Both the position numbers and the translations under genes were made by a program. This document shows, one piece after another, positions 10,926-21,070 of a stretch of DNA of 64,000 nucleotides (position 1 is the stretch's first letter; each line of letters starts with the position of its first letter). Location of the stretch: assembly GCA_025200525.1 (NCBI GenBank), contig CM045762.1, positions 124,935,752 to 124,999,751 of the forward strand. The letters are read 5' to 3'. The notes beneath the pieces are model-generated. The model was not told the origin of the DNA. It did no database searches and saw only the letters and a program-made list of their open reading frames with translations. This DNA comes from Camellia lanceoleosa (lineage: Eukaryota; Streptophyta; Magnoliopsida; Ericales; Theaceae).

Positions 10926-12300
10926 TGTTATCTCAGATAGGCAACCTAAGAGGGGGGTGAATTGGGTTATTAAAAATTCTACAATATTAAAATCAACACA
11001 ATATTCAGAATTTTAATAAATAATAAAAAAAACAGAATAATAATTATCAATATAAAAGTAAGAGAGATAGGGAGAGAAAATCAAACACTGCGATTTATAG
11101 TGGTTTGGCACGCCAGGCCTACGTCTACTCCCCAAGGAACCTTCTTGAGAATTTCTTTACTATCAATTGAATAAATACACCACTAAGCTTGTGGATTTGG
11201 CACAGGACTTACTCTTATCTATTGAGTCTCACTCAACAATAAAAGCTTTACCCTTACAAAATCTCTCACAAAAATAAGGAATAAGAATAAGTGGTACTTA
11301 AATCCACTTTTACAATAATTCTCTCACAAAGAGTAGATATGAAAGTGTAAGAACAAAGGCTAGACTTAGATCTGAAAGTGAAAGAGCAGAATACAATTTG
11401 GAGCTTACAGAAAATTTTCTCTTCAAGTTCTTGATTTTTTCTCCACACACAACACTTCTATTTATACATAAAAAATACCCGTTGGACGCTCATTGCTGAT
11501 GTCATGGCTTACATAAGCACGCACCTGACGTCATGGCTTACATAAGCACACTCCTTGATTTTAAATAGTCAGCAAATGTTAATAATTAAAAAGATAAAAG
11601 TAAGACTAATTTTTTTTTTTCTTTTGTTTATTTTTTCAAACATGGAGCCACCGTTTTTGTAGACAATTTAATACGAAATTCACAATTTTTAAACAAACAA
11701 ATGATTTGCCCCATCTATATATATATACACACATATATATATAACTCCATCTTTTTCTTCTTGTTTGATTATAATATGATGAAATCAATTTAGTGTAGCA
11801 AGTTTAATAGCACACGTGATGTATTCTATTTATATTATATGCATTATATATATAACGTTCTAATCAAATATTTGCATACAAAAAAATCTCTTTAATAATA
11901 TTTATGATGGATCTGAAAATATATGCCCTCTTTAAAATATTGTATATGTTGTAGAGATTTTAAACTAAATATATCCTACTACTACATTTGGATATATCTA
12001 TTTTGTCAAAAGAAGACAACTCATTAATATCACATTTGTCAAGATAATACAACTTATCAATCATTTTTGTCAAAATAATTTAATTAATTTTAATTTTGTC
12101 AAAGAGTGAATAGTGATCAGCCTAAATTTTCAAAAAGTGAATAGTAAAGTTTTCAAAAATATTTTTATTTAACTAATATTTAACAAATATATATATTTTA
12201 AAAAGATAATATTTTGTGTCAAAGAAATATGTATATTAAAAAATCAAATTGTTACAAATAATATTTTAAACATCATCAAAATTAAATAATATGATTAACA
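10926..12300 (-). mobile_element. Solo LTR (1375 bp) nested in Copia-1 3' LTR
   Basis: Termini TGTTATCTCAG and TTAACA, flanked by ATATA on both sides inside TA-rich DNA. Its left 80 bases are the reverse complement of the right end of the solo LTR at 35770-37109 (the CACCCCC-CTCTTAGGTT block near the end), and the 'CTACGTC-ACTCC' block is also shared. No primer site, polypurine tract or coding DNA lies inside, so it is a solo LTR in minus orientation. Confidence 0.8.
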
Positions 12301-12336
12301 ATATATATATATATATTGCTCTTAACCATTTTAACA
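12301..12336 (+). repeat. 3' LTR of Copia-1, last part
   Basis: TATATATATTGCTCTTAACC to TTTTAACA, the end of the LTR split by the insertion at 10926. TTTTG target duplication follows. Confidence 0.85.
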
Positions 12337-12341
12337 TTTTG

Positions 12342-13086
12342 TAATTTGGGTTATATTTTGTGTGATTTATGGGTTGGTGACAGGTGGAGGTGGGAAGTGA
12401 GAGTGATGGAAGGGGATGATGCAAGGGGGGATGGTGGCATTGGATGGTGAGAGGGCTTGTAGTTGCGGGGTGGAAGCAAAGTGGTTTGCGATAATAGCAA
12501 TAGGAGAAATTCGTAGGGATTAAAACAGAGGTGGGTGAGTGATGGTGACAGATGTGGGCTTTGATAAATCGATTACTTCGTTCAATGTCATTTTAGAGCA
12601 TGTTATTTTAATAACTTTTTAGTTTTTTTTAATCTAAAATATGAACTAAAAAAATTATTATATTTAAGTTGATTTTTTAACTTTTTATTAAAAGATATGC
12701 AAAAAATAAAATATTTGACTCTTTTATATAACATTTTAATTTTTCAAATAATTTTTTAATTTTTAAATTAAAATTAAATATTATCAAACGCGGCCAAGCC
12801 ACTTACATGTTTGTTTGTCCAGTGCTCATAGTGCCACTAAACCGATGCCTGATGAACAATAGTTACCAAGACTATTTGGTACGTGGGTATAAACTTGAAC
12901 CATCTTTCTTATTTATTCATGGAAAATGATTTGTCCCCCTAATCCCCCTAATTTTCATTTTTGGAAACTGTTTTCTTTTTCTTCTTTTTGTTTTCTTTTT
13001 TTTTTTTTTTACTTAAAGTGGCAAAACGGGGAATTCGGGGGCCCCCGTTTCGGGGGCTCAATCACTGCCGTTTATTCATACACACT

Positions 13087-13118
<32 letters not shown>

Positions 13119-13859
13119 AATAATTGTAACAATAATTATATGTAAATAGATGTGATTGTTCGTTAAATGGATTACCAGAACAATTGTATATTATGTCTTT
13201 TTATAGTTATATTTTAGTTGAATTGAGAATTTATTTTGCAACTTGAGCTGTTATTTTTTTATTTCTTGTATACATGATAATTAAACACCCCCATTTCATA
13301 TACTTAGTAGTTTCAGTGGTGTCACGGTAGTTTTGATGGATGAAGTGTTCATTGTTGCCGTGGTTGTGCAATGATAGTGGAGGGTGGAGGAAGGAAGAGA
13401 GAGTGGTGAGCTGTCCATGGACTGAACCCATTTACAAAAGGATATGAGAAAGATAAACAAGAAAGAAGGAAATTTTTGGTCTGATAATCTCAGAGGCAAA
13501 ATTGGCATTTTATAAAATAAAATTATTGATGACATCATCACAAGATGTTAAGTTAACTAATGACTTATTAACAGAGGGGGTAATATGTAATGTGACCATT
13601 AATTTTAGGAAGAAAAATGTTATTTTTAGAGAAATTTATATTAAGTGTAAACCCTAAGGGTGTCAGTGTAATTTACCTTGACGGAGTATTTGGTTGAAAA
13701 ATTTGAAAAGAAAAAAGAAAAATATACGTAAAACTAGATAAAATATAAGTATATTTTATTTATATTTCACATACTTTTTCTCTTTTCCTTTCAAATTTTC
13801 AAACCAAACACAGTTAAATTAATTTTTGGAGTAACAGCTGGGAAAGAAAAGGCACGCCC
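12342..13859. other. Gene-free upstream region of the OBAP1-type gene
   Basis: Mostly AT-rich. Contains a GT/GA-rich patch at 12380-12560, a TA microsatellite at 13086-13108, and the MITE-like foldback at 13682-13813. Short predicted peptides here (12926-13123; minus 13231-13541) have no recognisable domain and low-complexity composition. I see no gene. Confidence 0.5.
13682..13813. mobile_element. MITE-like foldback, 'TTGTGTTTGGTTG' family copy 2
   Basis: Left arm GGAGTATTTGGTTGAAAAATTTG, right arm CAAATTTTCAAACCAAACAC, facing each other around a TATAAGTATATTTTATTTATA dyad. Same design as copies at 1084 and 25543; it ends only about 230 bp upstream of the OBAP1 start codon. Confidence 0.5.
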
Positions 13860-13862
13860 ATT

Positions 13863-13927
13863 GCCACGTGTGAGACGGAACTCGCCACGTCTATCTAGAA
13901 TCCCTGCCACGCGTGGGATTGCATGCA
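13863..13927 (+). promoter_or_regulatory. ABRE/G-box-like cluster and RY motif
   Basis: GCCACGTGTG (13863), GCCACGT (13884) and GCCACGCGTG (13906) are ABRE or G-box-like sites, followed by CATGCA (13922), the core of the RY motif bound by B3 factors such as ABI3, FUS3 and LEC2. The group lies 115-180 bp upstream of the start codon of an oil-body protein gene, where seed-maturation elements are expected. Function is inferred from motif and place. Confidence 0.6.
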
Positions 13928-13948
13928 ACTGTATTTCCTAGCTAAAAG

Positions 13949-13970
13949 GCACAGGCACAGGCACAGGCAC
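13949..13970. repeat. GGCACA tandem repeat
   Basis: Four copies of a 6-bp unit GGCACA just below the RY motif, within the promoter or 5' leader. Confidence 0.9.
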
Positions 13971-14007
13971 TCACTCACATTCTCATCTGATTGATCATTC
14001 TGTTTGA

Positions 14008-14041
<34 letters not shown>
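14008..14041. repeat. (GA)n microsatellite in 5' leader
   Basis: About 17 GA units ending one base before the start codon; GA tracts are common in plant 5' leaders. Confidence 0.95.
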
Positions 14042-14042
<1 letters not shown>

Positions 14043-14045
<3 letters not shown>

Positions 14046-17000
14046 GAAGGTGTGAACAAACCAACAAAACCTGAGATCCCAGGTGAACCTACTCAGACAG
14101 GGACGTCCCTTCTCGAGAAGGCCACGGCTGCCATTCAAGGGTTCGGTCCCGTCAACAAAATCCACCAACATCTCTGCGCGTAACCCCCTCCTTTCTCTTT
14201 CAAATTTTCTCTCGTTTGGTTGCTAAGAAAATGAATGGAAAATAAATCTCGAGTCTTCTCTGTTTCACTCGTGTTCCCTGTTGTTTTCCTTCTCCGATAT
14301 TCATTTCAAAAAATTCTGATGATGCGTTTTTTTCACAACACTGCCATGTATCATGCATGTGATTCCTGTAGATCTTGTATTAGGGTAAGAAAAATAAATT
14401 AATAGATAGATAAAACACAAGTTTGATTTTTTTTTTTTTGTTTCTTTCTTTCCATATACTCTAGTTCTTGTAATTTGTTCTCTGTCAATTTAATCTCTTA
14501 TGTTCTAATACATCAATTTTCCCTTTGATTTTTCTTAAAATTGTATCAATATTTAGTTTAATTGAGAAGTCTTATTTAGAAACTAGGACTCATATTGCAA
14601 TTAAGGGGGAAACTCTTCTCCAAGTTTTGGTGTTCAAGGTTACATGTTATCTCATTTTTTTCCCCTCATTTACTCACTCCCATACATGACTCGGTATATT
14701 TATTAATGTAAGTAGTAGCATTGTTTTGTTTTGAGCAAATAACACTGGTGATCCTTACATTTTATTCTTTTGTCTCTACACTTTGTTTACAAGTTTGAAA
14801 GTTTGAATAAATTTATAATTTTGCTCTTAGAGATATAACACACGTCACTTTTGTGCATTTTTTTTTTTTTTAATACAAAAAATGCTTGGAGTTGTAAAAA
14901 TTGGACCAATTTGAGACGGTCATAATTGAACTAATTGAAATTACATGATACTAAAATCCAAGAATAGGGGAGTTTCTATTTGCACATCCCCATTTCCCTC
15001 TTTACACATACTTAATAAAAATTATTTTTATTATAATTTTATTTTTAAGTGAAATTACTATTATAAGTTGAATGTCGAAAAAATGAAAAAAATTCGGAAC
15101 TCTACTTCCGAACAAGTTGTTTATTTTTGAAATGTTACTTCCGAACCAATTGTTTATTTTCAGAATTCTACTTCCGAACCAATTATTTATTAAAAAAGAT
15201 GTGTAAAGAGGGGAATGAGTGTGTGCAAATAGAAGCTCCCAAGAATAGAGACTACTATCCGGATTTGTTCTTTTATTTTAGAGTGCAAAATGAGAATATT
15301 TCTTTTATTACTCATAAAAGAATTCGTTCTTTTGGACTGTTTTGCTTTTCAACTTCTTAATCAATATTATTAATTTGAGAAAATTGACATATTTAAAAAA
15401 AAAATTAAAATGGTAAAATTGATATAATTAAAATTACAAGGCTAAATTGATACAAAAGTAGATCACTGGATCACAAATATATTTGTCCTTTCTTTTCCTT
15501 CAAAATTCGTCTACATAGGACCGGATTTCTCTTCAATCCATAATCTAAACGGGAGGATGTTATCATGGGCCGTAAGGCTTATCATGATTGTCATTAAATT
15601 AATATTTTTTAAAATGATATACCCGAAAGATTTTATAAAATAAACTCCTGCGCTACCATGGTCCATTTGGACGGGAGGGAATCCAACTCCCTAATCTAAC
15701 TTTCTAGTTCTACACTAGTACTTGTTGCATATCTAGATACTCCTCCACACCTGATGTTTAATAGTTCAATTTTTATTTTTGGGTCCAAAATTGTTCAGAT
15801 TTCATTTTTGCTCGCACGACATGAGTCGACAAGTGGAGGCACACCACTACTGTGGGCACCAGAATGAGGAAATGAGGCAGTGTCTTATATATGATAGCCC
15901 TGAAGCCAATGCTCGTCTCATCGGGATCGAATACATAATATCCGAGGAACTGTTTTTGACGCTGCCAGACGAAGAGAAGCCACTGTGGCACACTCACGAG
16001 TACGAGGTGAAGAGCGGAGTGTTGTTCATGCCCGGCGTACCGGGGCCGATACAGAGGAAGGACCTCGAGAAGGTCTGCAAGACATATGGTAAAACATTCC
16101 ATTTCTGGCAGATCGACAAAGGCGATAGCCTTCCCCTTGGGCTGCCTCAGGTGATGATGGCCCTCACTAGGGATGGCCAGCTCTATGACAACCTTGCTCA
16201 AGGTAACTTAACACTTGCTTCTTTTAAAGTTGTTTCAGTTGAGTAGGGTTATCATATATCACTCAAAATAGCTTTAACAAAATTTTGGGTACGAATTTGA
16301 AACAAAAGTAAGGGGTGGTTTGAGACGTTTTAAATAAATGTACTTTTTGACTTTTTATAAAATATGGATTGGGTATGGGTTGAGTTTGAAGTGATGTGGT
16401 AGAAAGGTGATGTGACTTAAATAAGATGATGTGGCTTAAATAGGATAGTGACTTTTTGACTTTTTTAATATATGCCAAATAAGGCTTAAGAAAGTAGGTG
16501 AAATCATTTCACTAGTTTTTATTTTTAATTTTTTTAATTTTTATATAAATTTATGATCTAAATATAGGGCCCCCAAAAAAAAATTGTAGAAATTGTTAGG
16601 ATAAATTACATCAGTAGTCATTTTAATCCTTACAATTTCAATTGGTTCAATCTTGAATTTATGATTTTGTCTCAAATTGATTACAATTATTAATTTTTTT
16701 GATGGAAAATATTTACATAAATGGCATGTGTTATATATGTGTTTATATGTAAAATTGTAAACTTGTTCAATTAATCTCAACCAATTGGTGACATTTTTCT
16801 TCAAAACCCTAATCGACGTTATCAATTAGACAAAATTGATACGAAATTTAAAATTAAAGAGAAAAATCGAGTTAATTAAAATTACATAAATCAAAATGAC
16901 ACAAGGATAAAATGTAGAGACTACTAATGTAATTTACTCAAATTGTTATTTATTACATCACACAACATAGCACACTGTATATGTAGGTAGGATTCATTAG

Positions 17001-17702
17001 ACTTGTTTGGGTACTTTTACTCAAATTTAAAAGCTTAATTAAAAGTAAAATTAAAAGATATTTAAATATCTTTCTTTTAAATTTTTAAATAATTAATTTT
17101 TTTTAGCTTAATCAGCTTATTTTTGCCAAAATTGTAACTAGAAATTGAATAAAAAGACAATTCTTTTTTGTTCTTTGTTTTTTTTTTCTTCAAACGTTTG
17201 TCCTTATATGAGGTAGTTTAGTTGTATTTTATTTGGTTATCCTGCTTGAAATCATTGTTATACTACTTATGTATGTATGGTACAATTTAGAAGAAATTAG
17301 TTGACAGTTGGACCAAAAAAATAAAAAAAAAAACGAAAATACACGAACATGGAGGGTTGTAAGTTTTTCAATTTTGCATCCTACCACAGATTCATTTGCA
17401 TTCTCATATTTTCGTAATTTTTTTTCTCTGCTCCACTGCCAAGTAATTCTCCCTACAAGTTTTCTATGGTGCAAGGATTGGTTTGATATATAGTAAGAGT
17501 GGTTGTTGGTTGGGGGATGGATGCAGATGTAGAGAAGCGTTTCGGAGTGTCGTTTGCAAAGGAGAGGGAGAACAGGGCTTACATGAGCGGACTTGCTCAT
17601 GGCATGCATCCACTTGCTAATGCTGCTGGGAAGGGTCTCAAGACTGTCCTCAGAGAGATTGATTGCAAGCCTGTTGACTCTCTTCCTAAGCTCTTTGTTT
17701 GA
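14043..17702 (+). CDS. OBAP1: Oil body-associated protein 1 (DUF1264), three exons, 238 aa
   Basis: Exons are 14043-14179, 15799-16202 and 17527-17702; both introns are GT-AG and the spliced frame is 717 nt with no stop before TGA. The first ATG of the open frame, after a GA-rich leader, starts [20 protein letters not shown]. Exon 1 gives a variable N-terminus and an amphipathic [15 protein letters not shown] stretch. Exon 2 holds the family core: [93 protein letters not shown] and DGQLYDNLA. Exon 3 gives [29 protein letters not shown] and a short C-tail. No signal peptide or membrane span. Known members associate with seed oil bodies and help keep their structure; length fits the family (about 240 aa). 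The ABRE/RY cluster upstream fits seed expression. This is the only intact host gene in the window. Which of OBAP1A or 1B it matches is not decided. Confidence 0.93.
14733..15488. mobile_element. Foldback element in OBAP1 intron 1, itself carrying a MITE
   Basis: Left end GAGCAAATAACACTGGTGATCC and right end, reversed, GGACAAATATATTTGTGATCC pair as imperfect terminal inverted repeats. The flanks, TTTTGTTTT and TTTCTTTTC, are similar but not identical. The same 'AAATTACA-C-GTGATC' terminus occurs at 16599 and 25871. The smaller element at 14968-15240 sits inside it. Confidence 0.55.
14968..15240. mobile_element. 273-bp MITE, hAT-like by 8-bp TSD, in OBAP1 intron 1
   Basis: Terminal inverted repeats GGGAGTTTCTATTTGCACA and (reversed) GGGAGCTTCTATTTGCACA differ at one base and extend, less perfectly, to about 45 bp (CTCTTTACACAT shared). 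Flanked by a perfect AAGAATAG at 14960-14967 and 15241-15248. The interior has three tandem copies of TACTTCCGAAC-AATTGTTTAT. No coding capacity. Confidence 0.85.
16599..16939. mobile_element. 341-bp Mutator-like MITE in OBAP1 intron 2
   Basis: Ends GGATAAATTACATCAGTAGTC and (reversed) GAGTAAATTACATTAGTAGTC, flanked by a perfect 9-bp duplication AAATTGTTA (16590-16598 and 16940-16948). A 9-bp duplication points to the Mutator group. Non-coding. Confidence 0.82.
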
Positions 17703-18900
17703 TTATTGATACCCACATCCTCTGCTCTGCTATACTTATCCTAGATAGCATACTATATACTCTATTATCAGCAGTAAATAATGCTTTTATTTTCTTTCTT
17801 CTCAAGTTTAAATGGGGTACGTATGATGTTATTATGTACATACTAGTGGTGGACATAACTTGCTATAGATTTCCAGTGGTTGCATGCATGTAGTTTTTAT
17901 GTTACTATCAGTGGTGTTTATTTTGTTCATGCATGGTTTATTCGGAGCCAACACTCTAATTGAGAATGTAATATAAACTAATAAAATTACCTTTTCTCTT
18001 TAATAATTAAATTTTTAAAAATTTTTAGATGAGTTGGGTGGTTAATAATAATTTGAATTGTTAGAATGATTATTTTTATTTCATTCTATTTTAGTGAACT
18101 AAACATTTTTTTAGTTCCACAATTTGCCACTGCCATCGGGCCACCGTTATCTTGACCAAACCACCAACCGACACCATCTTCACTAACTAGCTACCACTAT
18201 GCACATCTCCATTGAAATCAGCCCCCTCCACCACGAACTTGTTTAGATTGAAAGTTCCCTCTTAGCACGAGAAGAAATTAAGAGAGAATTCACAACATGC
18301 CAAGTTCCCTCTTGAAGAGATGATAACAAGAAGAAATTAAGAGAGAATACAGGACAAAGAGTAACGTTGGAGTGTCTTGAAACATTGTTCTTATATGGCT
18401 TAGCAATCCCTAACAATAAATTTGTTCTTGGATATTCACTGACACATTGACATGACAAGGGATTAGATTGTAGTTGGTTGATTCATAAATCAAATCAATA
18501 AATTCGTTAAACACACTTTAGAATTCGTAAAAGTTTTCAAACTAAGCTTGAATAGTCAAATGCTAGCTCGACTTGGTTCAATAAGTCAAAAATTATATAA
18601 AATATCAAGCTGCTTGAGTTCAACTTGACAAAAGCTTGTTTAAGATCGGCACGAAAGTGTAACGAATCAAGCTTGAACAAATTTTGAAGCTTGTTAAGAT
18701 TATCAAACCAAACTTGAACAGTTAATTGTTCGGCTTGTTCGGTTCGTTTATCACCCCTACATACATATGAGATTTCTTTTGCTTTTTTCCAAAGATGCAA
18801 ATTGAGACAGTGTTGACATTGTGTAATGGAAAGAATGATAGAGCAAGATTGTTATAATTTGATATTTAGACACCATAATAGTGCTATAATTTAACAATAG
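17703..18900. other. OBAP1 3' flank and gene-free DNA
   Basis: Contains AATAAAA near 17981 as a possible polyadenylation signal. A partly repeated block with GAAGAAATTAAGAGAGAAT occurs twice at 18269-18345. A stretch rich in AAGCTTGAAC/CAAGCTTG words at 18535-18735 looks like old dispersed repeat. No supported gene; the minus-strand peptides at 18243 and 18537 fall in these repeats. Confidence 0.5.
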
Positions 18901-19195
18901 TGTTAATATATAATATACATTAGATAGTAATATACATTAGATAGTACATTCGCTAGCTGTAAAGACTGTAAAGGGCAAACACCACTACCACACTTTCAGC
19001 TTTAGCATTATAGCTTTTATATTTCTTAATGTAAAGTATGTTTTTCCTTTATACTTTCGGTGCTCCAATGTATCCCTCTCCTCTCTAGAAAGAGAGTGCA
19101 TTCTCTTTGTAAATGAGATATACAATTACAGATTAATACATAGCTATTCAGTTGCTCTCTCTCTCTCTCTCTCACTCTCTCAAACTATTGTTTCA
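18901..19195 (+). repeat. 5' LTR of Copia-2 (295 bp)
   Basis: TGTTAATATATAATATACAT to ATTGTTTCA. Contains an internal repeat of ATTAGATAGTA and a CT microsatellite near the end. Confidence 0.93.
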
Positions 19196-19207
19196 TGGTA
19201 TCAGAGC
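19196..19207 (+). promoter_or_regulatory. First primer-binding site of Copia-2
   Basis: TGGTATCAGAGC abutting the LTR; initiator-Met tRNA complement. Confidence 0.88.
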
Positions 19208-19452
19208 CCAGTTATACAATTCTGGCATTATAGCTTTCAACTTTAGCATTATAGCTTTTATATTTCTTAATGTAAAGTATGTTTTTCCTTTATACTTTCG
19301 GTGCTCCAATGTATCCCTCTTCTCTCTATAAAGAGAGTGCATTCTCTTTGTAAATGAGATATACAATTACAGATTAATACATAGCTATTTAGTTGCTCTC
19401 TCTCTCTCTCTCTCTCACACTCTCTCAAACTATTGTTTCATGGTATCAGAGC
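19208..19452 (+). repeat. Tandem duplication of LTR 3' part and primer site
   Basis: From about 19238 the sequence repeats the last 200 bases of the LTR (CTTTAGCATTATAGC... TTGTTTCA) and a second TGGTATCAGAGCCC at 19441. The period is 245 bp. Both primer sites are intact. See findings. Confidence 0.9.
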
Positions 19453-19689
19453 CCAGTTATACAATTCTGGCATTCTTCAATTTTGATGCTTAGTCCCATA
19501 CACAGTGGCACTACACCAAACAGCTCGGAATCTCCTTACGATTCCAACGGCACCACGCCCGTCGTCAGAAACGCCCTCACGCGCTCCCACGCGCCGCCTT
19601 TGTGATCAGTGCGTCTTTTCTTCTATTGCTACTCTCACACGCGCCCTCTGACTCTACGCTTTTCGTTCGCTCTCGCTGCACCGCTGCGC

Positions 19690-19860
19690 GTCATTCATCT
19701 ACCATGAGCCGCGCCGGTGCCATTCTGCTATTGTGCACCCGCATACGCCATTTGTCTACCGTAAGCTGCGCCTGCGCCGTTCCGCTATCGTGCACCCGTG
19801 TGCACCAGCTTGCTACCGTAAGCCTCGCGTGCACCGTTCTGCTAACGTGCACCGCTGATA
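19690..19860. repeat. GC-rich minisatellite in Copia-2 leader
   Basis: About three imperfect 57-bp units built on TACCGTAAGC-GCGC... GCCGTTC-GCTA-CGTGCACC. Much richer in GC than the surroundings; lies between the primer site and gag. Confidence 0.7.
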
Positions 19861-20009
19861 TCATTTTTACATCCTGCTGACATCATCTCTGCACAGCCCA
19901 TCTTTCCTAGCTATTTTCGACCTTCCAGACTCACTGGTACACTCTGTTTTACCTAATTTTGCTCCTACAGGTCTATTCCTATCGATTTAGCCCTACTCAA
20001 CTATTATTA

Positions 20010-21070
20010 TGGATCGTTATGATGCCTCCCATCCCATTTCCGTTATTTTGAATGGTTCTAACTATGTTTTGTGGGCCCAAGCCATGTCTTCCTTCCTCAA
20101 AGGAAAGAAGCTCTGGTGAATTATCACTGGGGATGTGACCCAACCGGTGAAAGACACCGCTGAAACTACTGTTTCTACTGCTACTGCTACATATAAAGGC
20201 CGACTTAAGGAATGGGACAGTAAGAATTACCAAATCATTACCTAGTTTCGAAATACCTCTGTTACCTCTATCAGTCTTCAGTTTGGTCGCTTTCAGCTTG
20301 ACTCTGTAACTACTCCTGCAAAAGACATCTGGGATTTTTTGAAAGAACGATACTAGACTACTGGTCTTGCTCATCAATATCAACTTTAGAGCCAACTTCA
20401 TCGGATGCGCCAAGAATCTAGTCAGTTCATCAATGACTTCCTTCTCCAAATGTACTCTGTTTGGGACTAGCTTGCTCTTTCCGAACCGACTTGGCCTCAC
20501 CGAGAAGATGCTGTTTTATTTACTGTTTATCGTAATCAGCAAAGGTTGGTGCACTTTCTCATGGCTCTCACTTCCTTTTTTGAGCTTGTACGTGCCTTTC
20601 TTCTTCATCGCCATCCTTTGCCCACTCTTGAACAAGCTATTTTTGAGCTGCTATCAGAGGAGACTCGTCTTGGTACTCTCCAAACTCATCATGTGGACTT
20701 TGTTCTTGTCACTCCTCCGTACCGGCCATCATTTACCCAGCGGACCACTGCCTGTCTCTATTGTCAGAATCGGGACCTTTCTTCAACACATCTTCTGGTC
20801 AATTGCCTCGTCAGAACCTGTCGATACTGCAACAAACTTGGTCCTGGTCATCTGCAACAGGATTGTTTTCGCAATCCATCCCACTTATCCTCCAATAGCC
20901 ACTCTTCTCGCGGTGGTTTTTCCCGGGGGAACTTTTATCGTTCTGGGAATCAGTCTCATTCCGGGAATCAATCTCATCACACTGCTGCTGCTGCCTCTAA
21001 GGGTTTTTCTAAGTCTCCTGCTCCGTCTACCCCTCTCTTTTCTCCAACGGATGTAGAGGCCATGTTCAAA
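20010..21070 (+). pseudogene. Copia-2 gag
   Basis: Starts ATG GAT CGT TAT (MDRYDASHPISVILNGSNY). UBN2-like Gag continues through KKLW, SKNYQIIT, TTPAKDIWDFLKERY, FLMALTSFFE and LSEETRLGTLQT to two unusual Cys/His knuckles at 20753-20866 (C-X2-C-X8-H-X4-C, then C-X2-C-X6-H-X4-C). A Ser/His-rich linker follows. Stops include TGA for CGA near 20117, TAG for TGG near 20241, and TAG for CAG near 20354, 20386 and 20464. From 20546 the frame is open into protease. Confidence 0.88.

Larger units (their letters stand above)
1493..12336 (+). mobile_element. Copia-1: decayed full-length Ty1/copia retrotransposon with nested insertions
   Basis: Bounded by a perfect 5-bp target-site duplication TTTTG (1488-1492 and 12337-12341). 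Order: 5' LTR, primer-binding site, gag, protease, integrase, reverse transcriptase, RNase H, polypurine tract, 3' LTR, which is the copia order (integrase before RT). Two later insertions interrupt it: a gypsy derivative at 6023-9715 between RT and RNase H, and a solo LTR at 10926-12300 inside the 3' LTR. Net length is about 5.8 kb. Every reading frame is broken by stops, so it cannot be autonomous. Confidence 0.9.

Noticed and set aside
20367..21056. 229-codon frame in Copia-2 in a second reading frame
   Set aside because: Hydrophobic shadow translation of the Gag frame at 20546-21646.
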